Part shown: positions 6,942 to 7,543 of the stretch, piece after piece
Numbering within the stretch: the stretch's first letter is position 1
Layout of the letters: every line of letters begins with the position of its first letter
Source: an uncultured Gammaproteobacteria bacterium
GTDB taxonomy: Bacteria > Pseudomonadota > Gammaproteobacteria > GCA-002705445 > GCA-002716945
Reading direction: 5' to 3'
DNA: 7,543 bases
Assembly (NCBI GenBank): GCA_913043035.1
Contig: CAJWMM010000028.1
Coordinates: 1 to 7,543, forward strand
Notes under the pieces: generated by a model
The model's input: only the letters and a program-made list of their open reading frames with translations
Told to the model about the DNA's origin: nothing
The model's database searches: none
Program-made: the position numbers and the translations under genes

Positions 6942-7241
6942 ATGGTCTACGAAAAAAGTTTTATTAAAGGAAATTCTAAATTCATCAAATATTCTATCCT
7001 TGTATTTTTTTTAGCACTTCAATCTACAGATCTGCTTCATGACCATCACGGCCATGATCATGATGAGGGTAATTATTGTGTTGCCTGTCATGCATCTAAT
7101 GTTGATCATGATATAGTATTACAGTCTCCTAGTTTTTCTTTAGGTTCAGCGATAATCATCGCGATAACTTTGATATCTGTTTTTATAAATAAAAATAAAC
7201 TTAACTTTTATCAATTACCTAGATCTCCACCTGCTCCTTAA
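6942..7241 (+). CDS. His/Cys-rich membrane-associated protein, putative metal binding
   Basis: The 99-residue protein has a hydrophobic segment (about 17-28) that is a signal anchor or signal peptide. A metal-ligand cluster LLHDHHGHDHDEGNYC (31-46) and CVACH (46-50) follow, then a second hydrophobic helix (about 67-82) and a tail ending YQLPRSPPAP. Candidate ligands are H33, H35, H36, H38, H40, C46, C49, H50 and H56, probably in the periplasm. Small proteins of this layout, with a Pro-rich PP end, often precede metal-related TonB receptors, and this one does, by 37 bp. It may buffer or deliver zinc or copper, but no activity is shown. CVACH also fits the CxxCH haem motif, though the His-rich context favours metal ions. 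No SD is seen before ATG 6942, and no better in-frame start exists. Confidence 0.75.
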   Translation: MVYEKSFIKGNSKFIKYSILVFFLALQSTDLLHDHHGHDHDEGNYCVACHASNVDHDIVLQSPSFSLGSAIIIAITLISVFINKNKLNFYQLPRSPPAP

Positions 7242-7278
7242 ACATTTAATAAATTAATTAAAATTTAAGGAGAATAAA

Positions 7279-7543
7279 ATGATTAGAAGTATTCTCTCAT
7301 TAGCAGTATTAGTGTTTTCTATTTCTAGTATTGCTGATGAGTTATCTGGTATTGATGTGAAATCATCTATGTTTACTAATTCTATTGAGGAGAGTAAATA
7401 CCCTCTCCACATAATAGAAAATGATTTCATATCTGATGTAAACTCTCTTGGAAAAAACCTAGAGAATTTACCTGGTGTATCCAATGCGGACTATGGGCCT
7501 GCTATTGGTCAACCAGTAATTAGAGGGCTAAGTGGAAGTAGAA
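7279..7543 (+). CDS. TonB-dependent outer-membrane receptor, N-terminal part (runs off window), likely metal uptake
   Basis: The first 88 residues are visible before the window ends. Residues 1-19 (MIRSILSLAVLVFSISSIA) are a typical Sec signal peptide with probable cleavage before D20. A short segment, LSGIDVKSS, could serve as the TonB box. The plug domain begins near residue 42 and shows LGKNLENLPGV (57-67) and then YGPAIGQPVIRGLSGSR (72-88), the signature of TonB-dependent receptor plugs. The form GxPVIRG resembles the ZnuD zinc-receptor group as I recall it, and the His/Cys-rich gene upstream and the Zur-like site agree; the substrate is still an inference. A strong SD, AAGGAG (7267-7272), lies 6 bases before the ATG. 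The gene is probably co-transcribed with the one upstream. The beta-barrel, which should be several hundred residues, is outside the window. Confidence 0.9.
   Translation, partial: MIRSILSLAVLVFSISSIADELSGIDVKSSMFTNSIEESKYPLHIIENDFISDVNSLGKNLENLPGVSNADYGPAIGQPVIRGLSGSR

Noticed and set aside
7077..7091. CVACH as a c-type haem attachment site in the His/Cys-rich protein
   Set aside because: It is a single CxxCH in a small protein next to a HDHHGHDHD cluster and a metal-type receptor. Metal-ion binding explains it better, though haem is not excluded.
7254..7484. Minus-strand frame of 76 codons
   Set aside because: It lies antisense to the TonB receptor start, which has a signal peptide, plug motif and strong SD.

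Overview
This AT-rich window looks like a gammaproteobacterial chromosome. The genes are tightly packed, often overlap, and several lack Shine-Dalgarno (SD) sites. ParC, HtpX, EF-P and a cold-shock protein all resemble gammaproteobacterial homologues. A streamlined marine lineage such as SAR86 or a relative would fit the base composition, the photolyase and the TonB receptor, but that placement is inference and no rRNA is present to confirm it.

Positions 1-4333 hold a compact plus-strand housekeeping cluster: the 3' end of parE, then parC, htpX, efp and a 127-aa three-helix membrane protein of unknown function. Neighbours overlap by 1-8 bp or are 8 bp apart, so they are probably one translationally coupled operon. 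The roles are chromosome decatenation (topoisomerase IV), inner-membrane protein quality control (HtpX) and rescue of ribosomes stalled at polyproline (EF-P).

A convergent gene on the minus strand (4330-5784) encodes a divergent photolyase/cryptochrome-family flavoprotein. Its stop codon overlaps that of the membrane protein.

Positions 5785-6941 form an island of very small genes. A 55-aa membrane protein (5871-6038, plus) and a 55-aa zinc-ribbon protein (6088-6255, plus) are followed by a cold-shock protein (6353-6547, minus) and a 56-aa single-helix protein (6702-6872, minus). Two of these have a sigma70-like promoter placed so that the predicted transcript starts at the ATG, which suggests leaderless mRNAs. 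No gene-free stretch exceeds 300 bases.

Positions 6942-7543 start an apparent metal-uptake operon: a 99-aa His/Cys-rich membrane-associated protein, then the N-terminus of a TonB-dependent outer-membrane receptor cut by the window end. A dyad resembling the gammaproteobacterial Zur (zinc uptake regulator) box overlaps the -10 region just before the first gene. Together these suggest zinc-regulated uptake of zinc or another metal.

I saw no tRNA, rRNA, CRISPR array, insertion sequence or integration site.
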